Numbered from the stretch's first letter, positions 1-7,701 are shown. The stretch is DNA of 16,437 nt from Candidatus Aminicenantota bacterium (GCA_016926925.1 JAFGNQ010000098.1:1-16437), one strand, 5' to 3'. Numbers and translations are program-made. Notes: generated from the sequence alone by a model not told the origin.

Positions 1-30
1 CTGACACTCAGTTTTAAAAAAAATTTTGAC

Positions 31-61
31 TTGACCGGAGGGAAAACAAATGCGATATACT
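31..61 (+). promoter_or_regulatory. possible sigma-70 promoter for the CsgG-like gene
   Basis: TTGACC at 31-36 and TATACT at 56-61 each resemble the consensus hexamers, but the 19-base spacer is longer than usual. A second TTGACT at 26-31 overlaps it. The site lies 30-60 bases before the gene at 98. The call rests on pattern alone and is weak. Confidence 0.3.
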
Positions 62-97
62 TAGATAACAAAAAATAGAAAGGAGGAAAGATTGGCA

Positions 98-991
98 ATG
101 AAAAAAATTCTTCCCTTAGGACTCATTTCATTATTATTATTTTTAGTGGCCTTTGTTCCCCTCGTTCATGCCGCAGGTAAGCTTCGAATAGCCGTTGTTC
201 AGTTCGAGAATAAAAGCACCTGGCATTGGTGGGGTGACAGGCTCGGCGAGGCGGCTGCCGATGTTTTTGTGACGGATCTTATGGAAACCGGCAAATTTTC
301 TCTGATAGAGAGAGAAAAAGTGAACGCAGTCCTGGCGGAGCAGGACTTCGGGGCTTCAGGCCGGGTTTCAACGGCCACAGCCGCAAAAATCGGCAAGATG
401 CTCGGTGTCGATCTCATCCTGACCGGATCGGTCAGTCAGTTCAGCATCAGCAGAACAGGCGGCGGAATCAGCAAGCTGCAGGTCGGTGTCACAACGGGAA
501 AAGTGGTCCTTCAAGCTCGGTTGGTCAACACGACGACCGGGGAGATCGTTGTTGCGGTTGAAGAAGACAACAAGAAAAATCTGGTTGGAGCGCGGTACAA
601 AAGCCTGAATTTCAAACAAAGTTACGACTACGGGCTCGCCAATGAAGTGATGCATCCTGCCGTGGAAAAAATGGTGGTGAAAATTGTCGACAAGACGCAG
701 GGGATGAAGAGCAGTACTCCTGCCGCTCCGGTACATAGAGGAAGAGTCATCAAAATTGAGGGAGATCAAGTCTGGATCAATCTCGGAGCTAGCTCTGGAG
801 TCAAAGCCGGAGATGAATTTGATGTCTATCGTAAAGGCGAGGAGCTCGTTGATCCGGAAACAGGGCTTTCGCTGGGTGCCGAGGAAGAAATGGTGGGAAA
901 AATTGTGATCAGCGAAGTCAAAGCAAAATATTCCATCGCCACTGTTGAAAGCGGCAGCGTGCTCGCCAAGGACTACCTCAAGAAAATTTAA
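98..991 (+). CDS. CsgG-family envelope protein with FlgT_C-like C-terminal domain
   Basis: A 297-residue exported protein. Residues 1-26 form a signal peptide (KK, a long hydrophobic run, then VHAA) with no lipobox cysteine, unlike true CsgG, which is a lipoprotein. Residues 28-200 match the CsgG pattern: RIAVVQFENKS at 30-40, GKFSLIEREKVNAVLAEQ at 65-82 and GKMLGVDLILTGSVSQF at 99-115. Residues 214-297 look like the small FlgT C-terminal domain (GRVIKIEGDQVWINLG, then SGVKAGDEFDVYRKG). I chose ATG 98 over the in-frame TTG at 92; AGGAGG at 81-86 could serve either. CsgG proteins form outer-membrane secretion pores, but CsgG/FlgT_C proteins without curli genes are widespread and mostly uncharacterised. 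No curli subunit gene is nearby, so the role is probably envelope assembly of unknown type. The family is fairly sure; the function is not. Confidence 0.82.
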   Translation: MKKILPLGLISLLLFLVAFVPLVHAAGKLRIAVVQFENKSTWHWWGDRLGEAAADVFVTDLMETGKFSLIEREKVNAVLAEQDFGASGRVSTATAAKIGKMLGVDLILTGSVSQFSISRTGGGISKLQVGVTTGKVVLQARLVNTTTGEIVVAVEEDNKKNLVGARYKSLNFKQSYDYGLANEVMHPAVEKMVVKIVDKTQGMKSSTPAAPVHRGRVIKIEGDQVWINLGASSGVKAGDEFDVYRKGEELVDPETGLSLGAEEEMVGKIVISEVKAKYSIATVESGSVLAKDYLKKI

Positions 992-1126
992 TCGGATCGA
1001 AGATCCAGAACATTTGAATGTCTGGGAAAAATCGAGTCTGTGTCATTGACGATTCCGAGTGTTAGATTAGATGCACCCGGGATGCATAGCCAGGGTGATA
1101 AGCAGAAATCAACTTAGAACCCAACA

Positions 1127-1588
1127 ATGAAACATCTCAATTTTCGTGTCAGAAGAGCTGAATCCTCCGATCTCGAACAGCTAATCTCCTTCACTGCTCA
1201 TGAATTCCGCGAGGCAGAGGGAAATGCTGAAGCCCCTGATACCATCAGCCACGGAGTCAGGACAGCCCTTGAAGATGATAGCCTCGGGATGTACTGGGTT
1301 TTGGTCAAGGATGATTCCCAAGTCATCGGGAATGTTTCAGTGATTAAAGAGTGGAGTGATTGGCTTGCAGGTTATTACTGGTGGATTCAGAGTATGTATA
1401 TTCAACCTAACTACAGAGGGATAGGGTTGATGGAGAAACTCTTGGATGCGGTGAAAGCTGCCGCTAGAGATGAGGCTGTGCTTAAACTTCGTCTCTATGT
1501 TCACAAAATGAACGCTCGGGCGATTACGGCCTACAGGAAATCAGGATTTTTTGATGCGGACTACCAGATTATGAGAATGAAGCTTTAA
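1127..1588 (+). CDS. GNAT-family N-acetyltransferase
   Basis: A 153-residue single-domain acetyltransferase of the Gcn5-related family. The acetyl-CoA binding motif A is at residues 90-104 (YIQPNYRGIGLMEKL, the R-x-G-x-G loop), after a typical beta-4 strand (WWIQSMY). Motif B is at about 129-142 (NARAITAYRKSGFF). The start RVRRAESSDLEQL is the usual beginning of the fold. Length is normal for the family and no membrane segment is seen. The substrate cannot be told; many relatives acetylate amino groups of small molecules, peptides or ribosomal proteins. No clear ribosome binding site precedes ATG 1127, so initiation is probably weak. The gene lies 135 bases after the CsgG-like gene and 33 bases before the esterase-like lipoprotein, with no visible functional link to either. 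Confidence 0.88.
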   Translation: MKHLNFRVRRAESSDLEQLISFTAHEFREAEGNAEAPDTISHGVRTALEDDSLGMYWVLVKDDSQVIGNVSVIKEWSDWLAGYYWWIQSMYIQPNYRGIGLMEKLLDAVKAAARDEAVLKLRLYVHKMNARAITAYRKSGFFDADYQIMRMKL

Positions 1589-1621
1589 AATCAATCATAT
1601 TATTTCCCCTAGGAGGACCAT

Positions 1622-2557
1622 ATGATTGGACAAAAATGGAAAACTTTTCTATGTATTGTAATACTAGCAGCAGGTTTTGCCTCTTGTGATAGTAAGACGG
1701 AAGATGTATCCGACACTCCAGTTCTTGAAGTGACGATTTCAGGGACAGAAGTCCATATGATCTCTTCTTCATTTGTCGGTCAAGAATTCAAGATCCTTGT
1801 AGCGCTTCCTCATAAGTATAAGGAATCGGACAGAACCTATCCCGTCCTTTACGTTCTCGATGCCAATGGGACGTTTGGTATGATGACGGAAACAGTGAGA
1901 CTACTCAATTTTACTATGGAGATGTGTGACATGATCATAGTAGGACTGGGTTATCCAGTAAATTCCTTCAGAGAAGCCATGAGTTTAAGAGCCAGAGATT
2001 ATACCCCTTCTGAAGATGAAGATACTTGGGGAATGATTTTGAAATTCGTGCCCGAGGCTCCTCCTTCTCTCGGTACGGGTGGAGCCAAAAAATTTCTCAA
2101 TTTTATGCGAGAGGAGTTATTCCCTTTTATCGACGCAAATTTCAGGACCAAACCCGATGACAGGATATTGGCCGGGAGTTCTTTCGGTGGTCTTTTTTCC
2201 CTATATACCCTATTCCACCAGCCGGATACTTTTAACCGGTACATCATCGGCAGCCCTTCCATTTGGTGGGATAAGGAGATTACGTTTACTTACGAGAGCG
2301 AGTATGCAAAAAATCATTCTGATCTGCCTGCGAGAGTTTTTATTTCGGTGGGTTCGCTGGAAGAAAGGGAAGGCAACCAGAGGGATGCTGAACTGGCCAT
2401 GGTTTCCAACATGCATAGATTAGCTAAGATATTAAGAGAGCGGAACTATCCCAACCTGAGGCTTACGACCCATGTGTTTGAAGACGAAACACATATATCC
2501 GTTACTCCGGCGACATTGAGCAGAGGTATAAGAATGGTTTATCAGGTGAAAAAGTAG
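1622..2557 (+). CDS. esterase-like alpha/beta hydrolase lipoprotein (Fes/IroE-type fold)
   Basis: A 311-residue putative esterase of the family that includes enterochelin esterase-like and BesA/IroE-like hydrolases. The amino terminus is a lipoprotein signal: QKWK, a hydrophobic run, then FASC with Cys22 as likely lipidation site. FASC is slightly off the usual lipobox because Phe sits at -3. The core carries YPVLYVLDANGTF at 73-85 (strand and oxyanion region), the nucleophile elbow AGSSFGG at 184-190 with Ser187 as probable nucleophile, and a late EDETH at 287-291 with His291 as the likely catalytic base. The acid residue was not assigned. AGGAGG at 1612-1617 fixes the start at ATG 1622. It would act at the outer membrane or in the periplasm on an ester substrate that cannot be named. 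No siderophore genes lie nearby, so a siderophore role is not supported. Confidence 0.83.
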   Translation: MIGQKWKTFLCIVILAAGFASCDSKTEDVSDTPVLEVTISGTEVHMISSSFVGQEFKILVALPHKYKESDRTYPVLYVLDANGTFGMMTETVRLLNFTMEMCDMIIVGLGYPVNSFREAMSLRARDYTPSEDEDTWGMILKFVPEAPPSLGTGGAKKFLNFMREELFPFIDANFRTKPDDRILAGSSFGGLFSLYTLFHQPDTFNRYIIGSPSIWWDKEITFTYESEYAKNHSDLPARVFISVGSLEEREGNQRDAELAMVSNMHRLAKILRERNYPNLRLTTHVFEDETHISVTPATLSRGIRMVYQVKK

Positions 2558-2588
2558 GAAGCGATCATTACAAAAAGGAGGCCTTATA

Positions 2589-2897
2589 ATGTCGATAAAG
2601 GGACTCGTGCTTTTTCTGGTTTTTTTGTTTCTTTTTGCAAGTTGTGCGCCGGGACCGAATGATCTTGAAAAAATCCCGAATAAAGAGGGAAATGTGGCCG
2701 GATTCTTCAAGGGTATCTGGCACGGGTTGATAGCGCCCATTACCTTTCTCATTTCCATTTTTTCCAAAGGCGTGCGCTTTTATGAAGTGCACAACAGCGG
2801 CTTCTGGTACAATTTCGGATTTGTCTTGGGTGCCGGGCTGTTCTTGAGCGGCGGAATTCTCGGTAGGGGTTCAAGAAAAAAGCGAAAATCCTGCTGA
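2589..2897 (+). CDS. small lipoprotein with two hydrophobic segments, function unknown
   Basis: A 102-residue protein that I do not recognise as a named family. Residues 1-18 are very hydrophobic and end in LFASC, a good lipobox with Cys19. After a short polar linker come two hydrophobic stretches, about 36-60 (containing GIWHGLIAPITFLISIF) and 72-92 (a glycine-rich GFVLGAGLFLSGGILG). The protein ends in a basic tail, RGSRKKRKSC. The conserved-looking W-H-G-x-I-A-P-I-T core suggests a small membrane-associated protein. The Shine-Dalgarno AAAGGAGG (2575-2582) supports ATG 2589. It follows the esterase-like lipoprotein by 31 bases and may be cotranscribed with it. The coding call is good because lipobox, binding site and composition all agree. 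Confidence 0.78.
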   Translation: MSIKGLVLFLVFLFLFASCAPGPNDLEKIPNKEGNVAGFFKGIWHGLIAPITFLISIFSKGVRFYEVHNSGFWYNFGFVLGAGLFLSGGILGRGSRKKRKSC

Positions 2898-2906
2898 AAT
2901 AGAAGC

Positions 2907-2936
2907 AAGCCTCACTGAGCTACTGCGCGGGCTTTT
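2907..2936 (+). terminator. weak terminator candidate after the small lipoprotein gene
   Basis: AAGCC at 2907-2911 can pair with GGCTT at 2930-2934, followed by a short T run to 2936. The stem is only 5 base pairs and the loop is 18 bases, so this is a weak candidate. It overlaps the 3' end of the minus-strand mini-ORF. Confidence 0.25.
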
Positions 2937-3004
2937 CCATCAAGGGCTATGACAGCCCGAATGAGCATGGCCGTGCTTATCAACAACAAGATCTTTTTTC
3001 TCAT
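2912..3004 (-). CDS. possible 30-residue secreted or membrane peptide, or gene stub
   Basis: A short minus-strand ORF, ATG at 3004-3002 and TGA at 2914-2912. The product begins MRKKILLLISTAML, a typical signal-peptide opening (basic residues then a hydrophobic run), and ends DGKARAVAQ. An Arg interrupts the hydrophobic stretch. The main support is the ribosome binding site: AAAGGAGG at 3018-3011, six bases before the ATG, as strong as any in the window. A promoter-like pair lies just upstream (-35 at 3053-3048, -10 at 3029-3024). The gene runs against both flanking genes. It may be a real small peptide or the surviving 5' end of a decayed gene for an exported protein. No function can be assigned. 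Confidence 0.42.
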   Translation of the reverse strand: MRKKILLLISTAMLIRAVIALDGKARAVAQ

Positions 3005-3023
3005 ATGAAGCCTCCTTTAAAAC

Positions 3024-3053
3024 ATCATACGTGACGGTTGGGCTATAGTTCAA
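3024..3053 (-). promoter_or_regulatory. possible promoter for the 30-codon minus-strand ORF
   Basis: On the minus strand TTGAAC (3053-3048) and TATGAT (3029-3024) are separated by 18 bases. The expected transcript start near 3017 would give a very short leader beginning at the AAAGGAGG ribosome binding site, which is tight. Confidence 0.35.
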
Positions 3054-3135
3054 TGATTTTCAATATCTTGCTTACTGCAACTTCCAAACTGATCCATTCG
3101 ATTCCGGATTTCTAGATATTTTGTTCATGTAGAGG

Positions 3136-3164
3136 TTGGAAAGATTTGTGGAATACCTTAAAAT
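3136..3164 (+). promoter_or_regulatory. probable promoter of the D-aminoacylase gene
   Basis: TTGGAA at 3136-3141 and TAAAAT at 3159-3164 are separated by exactly 17 bases. The -10 matches the consensus at five of six positions and the -35 at four. The -10 ends 33 bases before the start codon at 3198, a normal leader length. Confidence 0.45.
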
Positions 3165-3197
3165 TATGGGAGTTAATTTTTCTGTAAGGAAGGGACG

Positions 3198-4907
3198 ATG
3201 AAACACAGAGCGATACTCAAAAAGGCTGGTTTTGTTTGTTTGATTCTATGTCTGACGGGATTCGCCTTCTCGGTTTTTAATTTTGATCATTATGACATCT
3301 TGATAAAAGATGCCAAGATTATTGATGGAACCGGCAATCCCTGGTTTTATGGCGACCTCGGTATTAAGGGCGGTGTGATCGTCGCCATTGGGAACCTGTC
3401 AGGAGAATCCGCAGCGAATATTCTCAATGCCCAGGGACTCATTGCGGCTCCCGGTTTCATCGATATGCACAATCACAGCGATTATACTCTGGGTCAGGTC
3501 TCATCCAATGCGAACCTCAATTTTCTTTTTCAAGGAGTGACGACAGTCGTCACAGGTAATTGTGGTGACTGTGTGTCTCTCAAAGTGACCGAGACCAAGG
3601 GTCAATGGGAAAAACAGGGCATCGGGACTAACGTTGTTTACCTGGTGGGCCTGGGTGCGATCAGAAAAGCCGTTATGGGCGTGGAGCCCCGTGAGGCCAC
3701 TGAGGAAGAGATTGAATCCATGAAGAAAATTCTAAGGAAATCAATGCAGGAAGGGGCCTGGGGAGTAAGCACAGGTTTGGAGTACATTCCGGGCTTGTAC
3801 AGCTCCACAGAAGAAGTCATCGCCCTCACAAAAGTGGTTGGCGAATTCGACGGAGTCTACACCTCTCATATGCGCGATGAGAACGATCAAATTGTAGAAG
3901 CCGTTAGGGAGACCGTCAGGATCGGAGAAGAAACGGGCGTCCCGGTCAATATCGGCCATCTCAAAGTGACTGGAAAGAATAACTGGGGATTGATGAGAGA
4001 AGTCGTGAAGGAAGTGAACCAAGCCCGAGCGAAAGGAGTCAATATTACAGCGGACCAGTATCCCTATGTTCAGTCCGCACCTTTTGGCCCGATATTCTCG
4101 TTCCTCGAGATTCCCGAGGATATGAAACCACTATCCGATCTCAAAAAAAAGCTAAGGAATATGTATTTCGGAGGGAACGAAGGGGAGGATCTGAAATCCA
4201 AATATGTGGCTGAACTGAAAAGATCCCTATCTGACAAAGTCAAACGGGAGAAAATCAAAAAACTGACGGTGGAAGGACTCCCACATAATCCGAGTGCCGT
4301 CGCCCTTTGGGGATGGCATGACAACACGGTCATCGTCTCTGAAAAATATCCGCAGTTTGTAGGCATGAACTTCACCGACATCTTCGATAGACAGGAAGGC
4401 AGTCCCTTTGATGTTGTCGTAGATTTCGTTCTTAACGAACCGGATATGCTGTATGCCGGCGGGTCTATGTCGGAGCAAGACCTCCGGCATGCTCTGCAAC
4501 AGGAATGGGTGATGGTCTCCAGTGATGGCAGTGCTTTCCCTATCAGGGAAGAGGGTGAAAAGCCGAGGCGCGGCCACCCCCGAAATTTCGGGAGCTTTCC
4601 GAGGGTCTTAAAAAAGTATGTTCGCGAAGAAAAGCTTCTGACATTGGAGGAGGCCGTTAGAAAAATGTCTTCCCTCCCGGCCTCATTGCTTCGGATGAAG
4701 GACCGAGGACTTTTGCTGAGGGGTTACAAGGCGGATATCGTTGTGTTCGATCCCGACCGTGTGAGTGATAATGCCACTTATGAGGATTCGCGCCGGTATG
4801 CCACGGGTATGAAATACGTGATTGTCAACGGAAAGGTCGCCATTGAAAACGGCAATTTCACCGATGTCCTTGCCGGAAATTTGCTGCTTCGGACAGACGA
4901 CAACTGA
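3198..4907 (+). CDS. exported N-acyl-D-amino-acid deacylase (D-aminoacylase)
   Basis: A 569-residue amidohydrolase-superfamily enzyme that hydrolyses N-acyl-D-amino acids to a fatty or short acid and a D-amino acid. It has the full D-aminoacylase motif set: DMHNHSD with His91 and His93, TGNCG with Cys122, YTSHMRDE with His224, IGHLKVTG with His254, and SSDGSAF with Asp443. Cys122, His224, His254 and Asp443 correspond to the metal and catalytic residues known in the Alcaligenes enzyme, including the 30-residue spacing between the last two histidines. The carboxy-terminal HPRNFGSFPRVLKKYVREE and GYKADIVVFDP blocks are also standard. Residues 1-27 form a hydrophobic export signal without a lipobox, so it is probably periplasmic. 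The binding site TAAGGAAGGG fits ATG 3198. It stands alone, converging with the acyl-CoA operon. Dipeptide-type or cyclic amide substrates remain possible. Confidence 0.9.
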   Translation: MKHRAILKKAGFVCLILCLTGFAFSVFNFDHYDILIKDAKIIDGTGNPWFYGDLGIKGGVIVAIGNLSGESAANILNAQGLIAAPGFIDMHNHSDYTLGQVSSNANLNFLFQGVTTVVTGNCGDCVSLKVTETKGQWEKQGIGTNVVYLVGLGAIRKAVMGVEPREATEEEIESMKKILRKSMQEGAWGVSTGLEYIPGLYSSTEEVIALTKVVGEFDGVYTSHMRDENDQIVEAVRETVRIGEETGVPVNIGHLKVTGKNNWGLMREVVKEVNQARAKGVNITADQYPYVQSAPFGPIFSFLEIPEDMKPLSDLKKKLRNMYFGGNEGEDLKSKYVAELKRSLSDKVKREKIKKLTVEGLPHNPSAVALWGWHDNTVIVSEKYPQFVGMNFTDIFDRQEGSPFDVVVDFVLNEPDMLYAGGSMSEQDLRHALQQEWVMVSSDGSAFPIREEGEKPRRGHPRNFGSFPRVLKKYVREEKLLTLEEAVRKMSSLPASLLRMKDRGLLLRGYKADIVVFDPDRVSDNATYEDSRRYATGMKYVIVNGKVAIENGNFTDVLAGNLLLRTDDN

Positions 4908-4920
4908 TCCAGGTTCACCT

Positions 4921-4973
4921 GTTCTCAGGGAAGAACATGGATGTCCCTCGCGCAGGCGAGAGAAAGAGTTTTT
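4921..4973. terminator. stem-loops between convergent genes, weak terminator candidates
   Basis: Two small hairpins lie in the 92 bases between the convergent D-aminoacylase and acyl-CoA dehydrogenase genes: GTTCT/AGAAC (4921-4925 with 4932-4936) and CTCGC/GCGAG (4947-4951 with 4956-4960). A plus-strand T run follows at 4969-4973, eight bases after the second stem, which is too far for a classic intrinsic terminator. The location is right; the structure is marginal. Confidence 0.3.
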
Positions 4974-4999
4974 CCAGTCCTCATGAGAAGAGAATTTTT

Positions 5000-6148
5000 T
5001 TATTTTATCGGGCCGATGACCTCACGGGAGATGACCAATCTTTGTATTTCGTTCGTCCCCTCGTAGATTTGGAGCAGTTTGGCATCCCGCATGAGCTTTT
5101 CCAGCGGATAGTCCCTCATATATCCGTAGCCGCCGCACAACTGGATGGCTTCGATGGTTGTCCTCATAGCCACATCCGAGCCAAAGGCTTTGGCCATAGA
5201 GGACTCCTTACCGCACGGCTTTCCTTCATCAAGGAGCCAAGCGGCCTGCCAAGACAGAAGACGGGCTGCATTGATTTCCATGGCCATCTGGGCGATCTTG
5301 AAACTGTTGGCTTGAAAGAGAGCAACGGGTTTTCCAAACTGTTTTCTCGTCTTGGTAAACTCGATGGCATACTCGAGTGCGGCCCGGGCGATACCGACGC
5401 CGCCGATTCCTACCGGCGGTCTTGTTCTCTCCAGTGTTTTCATGGCAATGAGGAAGCCCATGCCTTCTTTGCCCAGCAGATTTTCTGTAGGAACGCGGAC
5501 ATCCTCAAAGATCAATTCGCATGTGGGGCAAGCCCTTTGGCCCATCTTGTCTTCTTTTTTTCCTACTGCGAATCCGGGAGTGTCACTCGGGACAACGATG
5601 GCACTAATGCCCCGCATCCCCTTTTCCGGTTGTGTCATGGCGAAGACAACATAGAAAGAGGCGATAGAAGCGTTGGAGATGAAGCATTTCGACCCGTTAA
5701 TGACGTATTCCGAGCCGTCCTTTTTCGCCGTCGTTTTCTGGGCTCCGGCATCTGAGCCCGCTTCTCTCTCTGTCAGAGCAAAAGCTGCAAACGACATTTT
5801 TTCTGTCTGGGGAGTGAGAAATCGTTTTTTCTGCTCTTCTGTTCCGAACAGCAGGACCGGTGTATAGGCCAAGGCATTGACCATAATAATGCAGTACAGA
5901 CCTGCGCATCCTGTTGCCAGTTCTTCACTGATGATGGTGCAGTCCAAATCGGATAATCCACCGCCTCCGTATTCCTGGGGAATGGTCGCGGTAAGCAGGC
6001 CTGTGTCGAAAGCCTTCTTCATGATGTCTTCCGGGAAGACATCGCCTTTATCGTATTTGGCTGCATTTGGTTTCATTTCCTTCTCGGCAAATTCCCTTGC
6101 CATCTCTTTAAGGGCGAGTTGTTCTTCGGTTAAGCTGAAGTCGATCAT
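5000..6148 (-). CDS. acyl-CoA dehydrogenase
   Basis: A 382-residue FAD-dependent acyl-CoA dehydrogenase, full length for the family. It introduces the alpha-beta double bond into acyl-CoA and passes electrons to electron-transfer flavoprotein. The amino-terminal helical part starts FSLTEEQLALKEMAREFA. The FAD-binding signature ALTEREAGSDAG is at 124-136. The second signature, QLCGGYGYMRDYPLEKLMRD, is at 336-355. The catalytic base is Glu363 in IYEGTNEIQR, the position used by short- and medium-chain and butyryl-CoA enzymes. Chain-length preference cannot be read reliably. The Shine-Dalgarno AAAGGAGG, a few bases before the ATG at 6148, supports the start. It is the last gene of the minus-strand operon, 56 bases after the thiolase. 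No etfAB genes are in the window. Confidence 0.93.
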   Translation of the reverse strand: MIDFSLTEEQLALKEMAREFAEKEMKPNAAKYDKGDVFPEDIMKKAFDTGLLTATIPQEYGGGGLSDLDCTIISEELATGCAGLYCIIMVNALAYTPVLLFGTEEQKKRFLTPQTEKMSFAAFALTEREAGSDAGAQKTTAKKDGSEYVINGSKCFISNASIASFYVVFAMTQPEKGMRGISAIVVPSDTPGFAVGKKEDKMGQRACPTCELIFEDVRVPTENLLGKEGMGFLIAMKTLERTRPPVGIGGVGIARAALEYAIEFTKTRKQFGKPVALFQANSFKIAQMAMEINAARLLSWQAAWLLDEGKPCGKESSMAKAFGSDVAMRTTIEAIQLCGGYGYMRDYPLEKLMRDAKLLQIYEGTNEIQRLVISREVIGPIK

Positions 6149-6204
6149 CCTTTCCTCCTTTTGCGTGAATTATTCATCCACTTTTTATGAATTAATCTGT
6201 TTAT

Positions 6205-7689
6205 CTAGGTGTTTCCGTAGACCATCAGCCGCCTCAGGAGCAGATAAGGATCCTTACCGGTCTGGGATTCCAGTCTCTGCATAGCCGGCCGTATTTCAGA
6301 TGGCCTGGATGCATCATATTCCGGATTCTCTAAAAGCACAGCGCCTCCCTGGCCGCCGCCGACGCAGGCTGAGGCAATACCGTAACGCATATTTCTATCT
6401 TTCAGCATGAGCAGTGTCTCCAAAACAAGCCTGACGAGTGTTCCCCCCACCGGATGGCCGACGGCGATCGAGCCGCCATCCAGGTTGAGTTTTCCCTCGA
6501 TATCCAATCCGTAGCGTTCTTTGAGGTCTTTTTTGCAGGCCAACACCTGTACGGCAAAGGCTTCGTTGATGTTGATCATCCCGATATCATCCAAGCCGAT
6601 ATCCAAGTCTTTCGAAGTTTTTTCGACGAGCTGCTGGATTGCCGGGGAGGGTCCTATTCCCATGACGCTCGGGTCTACCGCCACCGGGCTGTAAGCAAGA
6701 ATATTTCCTAATGTCGCATCGTAATCTTGAGCCAGGCTTGAGTTGACGATATAGACCGCTGCAGCGCCGTCATTGAGCGGACAGGCATTGTTGGGAGTGA
6801 TAACGGGATTTGGAAAATTCTCGTCGGCGAATACGAATTTGTTGTTCAATCGGATGTCATCCAGTTTGATTTTATCCGTCTTGATGCCTTCATGATAAAT
6901 GAGGTTCGTACCGGGAATCGTAGTCATCACACTGTCATACACCCCTAAAAGACCTGCAGCCCCAGCGTTGAAATGGCTGATCAGAGCGAAATCATCAGCC
7001 TCATTTTTGGATATTTTCCAGAAATGGGCAATCTTTTCCGCGGTTTTGCCCATGATCATACCGGCCATGGAGCAGGTCAATCCCTGCATGACTTCATCTC
7101 TGAGCTTGAGGTTGGCAAGGAGCGCAAATTTCGAATCGAGTTCGAGGTGCCCGTAAAAGGTTTTGGCCATTTTAGGCCGCCCTCTTTTATCCATGCCTTC
7201 GAGCTGTTGCAGTGCCTTTCCTCTGATTTCGAGGCTGTGAGGAATCCTGGACAGGCTTTCCACCCCACTGGCGACAGCTCTTGTGACCTGCGACTTCGGA
7301 TGCGTCAATAGGAGGCAGACGTCGTTGATCGCTTTGAGTCCGGATATGCACATTTTCTCGACATTTTCGGCGTTGAGGTGTTCGAATCCCAGGTTGTAGG
7401 CACTGATCCGGGCCGTTCCCCGTTCGAGGCCGAAAATGTTGCCCGTAACCAGGGCGTCCAGTTTATCAAGATCTTCGGGTGTGACTTTTCCGTTTGCGAA
7501 CCGGACTCCGGCCCGTTCCAGGACGACTCTGATCGCATGATCGTTCAACTCTGATAATGACACTTTTGAAAGAGCGCCGAGAAAAGAACCCACCGGGCTT
7601 ATGGAACCGGATACGACCACAGGAAAGTTATCCTTCGCGTGAACCAAAGTCAAATTTTTTGGATAGGTGTAAATTTTTGGATTTTCCAT
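6205..7689 (-). CDS. thiolase-family acetyl-CoA acyltransferase, extended form
   Basis: A 494-residue thiolase that would cleave 3-ketoacyl-CoA with CoA, or condense acyl-CoAs. All catalytic parts are visible: nucleophile Cys114 in MCISGLKAI, NEAFA at 375-379, His412 in AVGHPVGG and Cys442 in ACVGGGQGG. The substrate loop TPNNACPLNDGAAAV is at 299-313. The protein is about 90-100 residues longer than the usual 390-400. There is an extra 25 or so residues before the core (ENPKIYTYPKNLTLVHAKDN) and a tail of about 40 after the last motif (PEYDASRPSEIRPAMQ...). The HPVGGTLVR motif replaces the common HPxGxSGAR. It starts 12 bases after the dehydrogenase stop codon, and its AAGGGA ribosome binding site lies at that junction, so translation is probably coupled. 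The family call is firm; degradative versus biosynthetic use is inferred from the neighbours. Confidence 0.92.
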   Translation of the reverse strand: MENPKIYTYPKNLTLVHAKDNFPVVVSGSISPVGSFLGALSKVSLSELNDHAIRVVLERAGVRFANGKVTPEDLDKLDALVTGNIFGLERGTARISAYNLGFEHLNAENVEKMCISGLKAINDVCLLLTHPKSQVTRAVASGVESLSRIPHSLEIRGKALQQLEGMDKRGRPKMAKTFYGHLELDSKFALLANLKLRDEVMQGLTCSMAGMIMGKTAEKIAHFWKISKNEADDFALISHFNAGAAGLLGVYDSVMTTIPGTNLIYHEGIKTDKIKLDDIRLNNKFVFADENFPNPVITPNNACPLNDGAAAVYIVNSSLAQDYDATLGNILAYSPVAVDPSVMGIGPSPAIQQLVEKTSKDLDIGLDDIGMININEAFAVQVLACKKDLKERYGLDIEGKLNLDGGSIAVGHPVGGTLVRLVLETLLMLKDRNMRYGIASACVGGGQGGAVLLENPEYDASRPSEIRPAMQRLESQTGKDPYLLLRRLMVYGNT

Positions 7690-7701
7690 GCTGTTTTCCC
7701 T

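Noticed and set aside
50..64. Four-codon ORF (ATG at 50) after a GGAGGG
   Set aside because: Too short to support and probably chance in an A/T-rich leader.
1072..1086. TGCA-CCCGGGA-TGCA near-palindrome before the acetyltransferase gene
   Set aside because: The symmetry is imperfect around the centre, with no promoter of good quality or known regulator motif to support an operator.
4937..5755. 272-codon plus-strand ORF antisense to the acyl-CoA dehydrogenase
   Set aside because: The opposite strand encodes a full-length dehydrogenase with all its motifs. The antisense product has no recognisable domain and no ribosome binding site.
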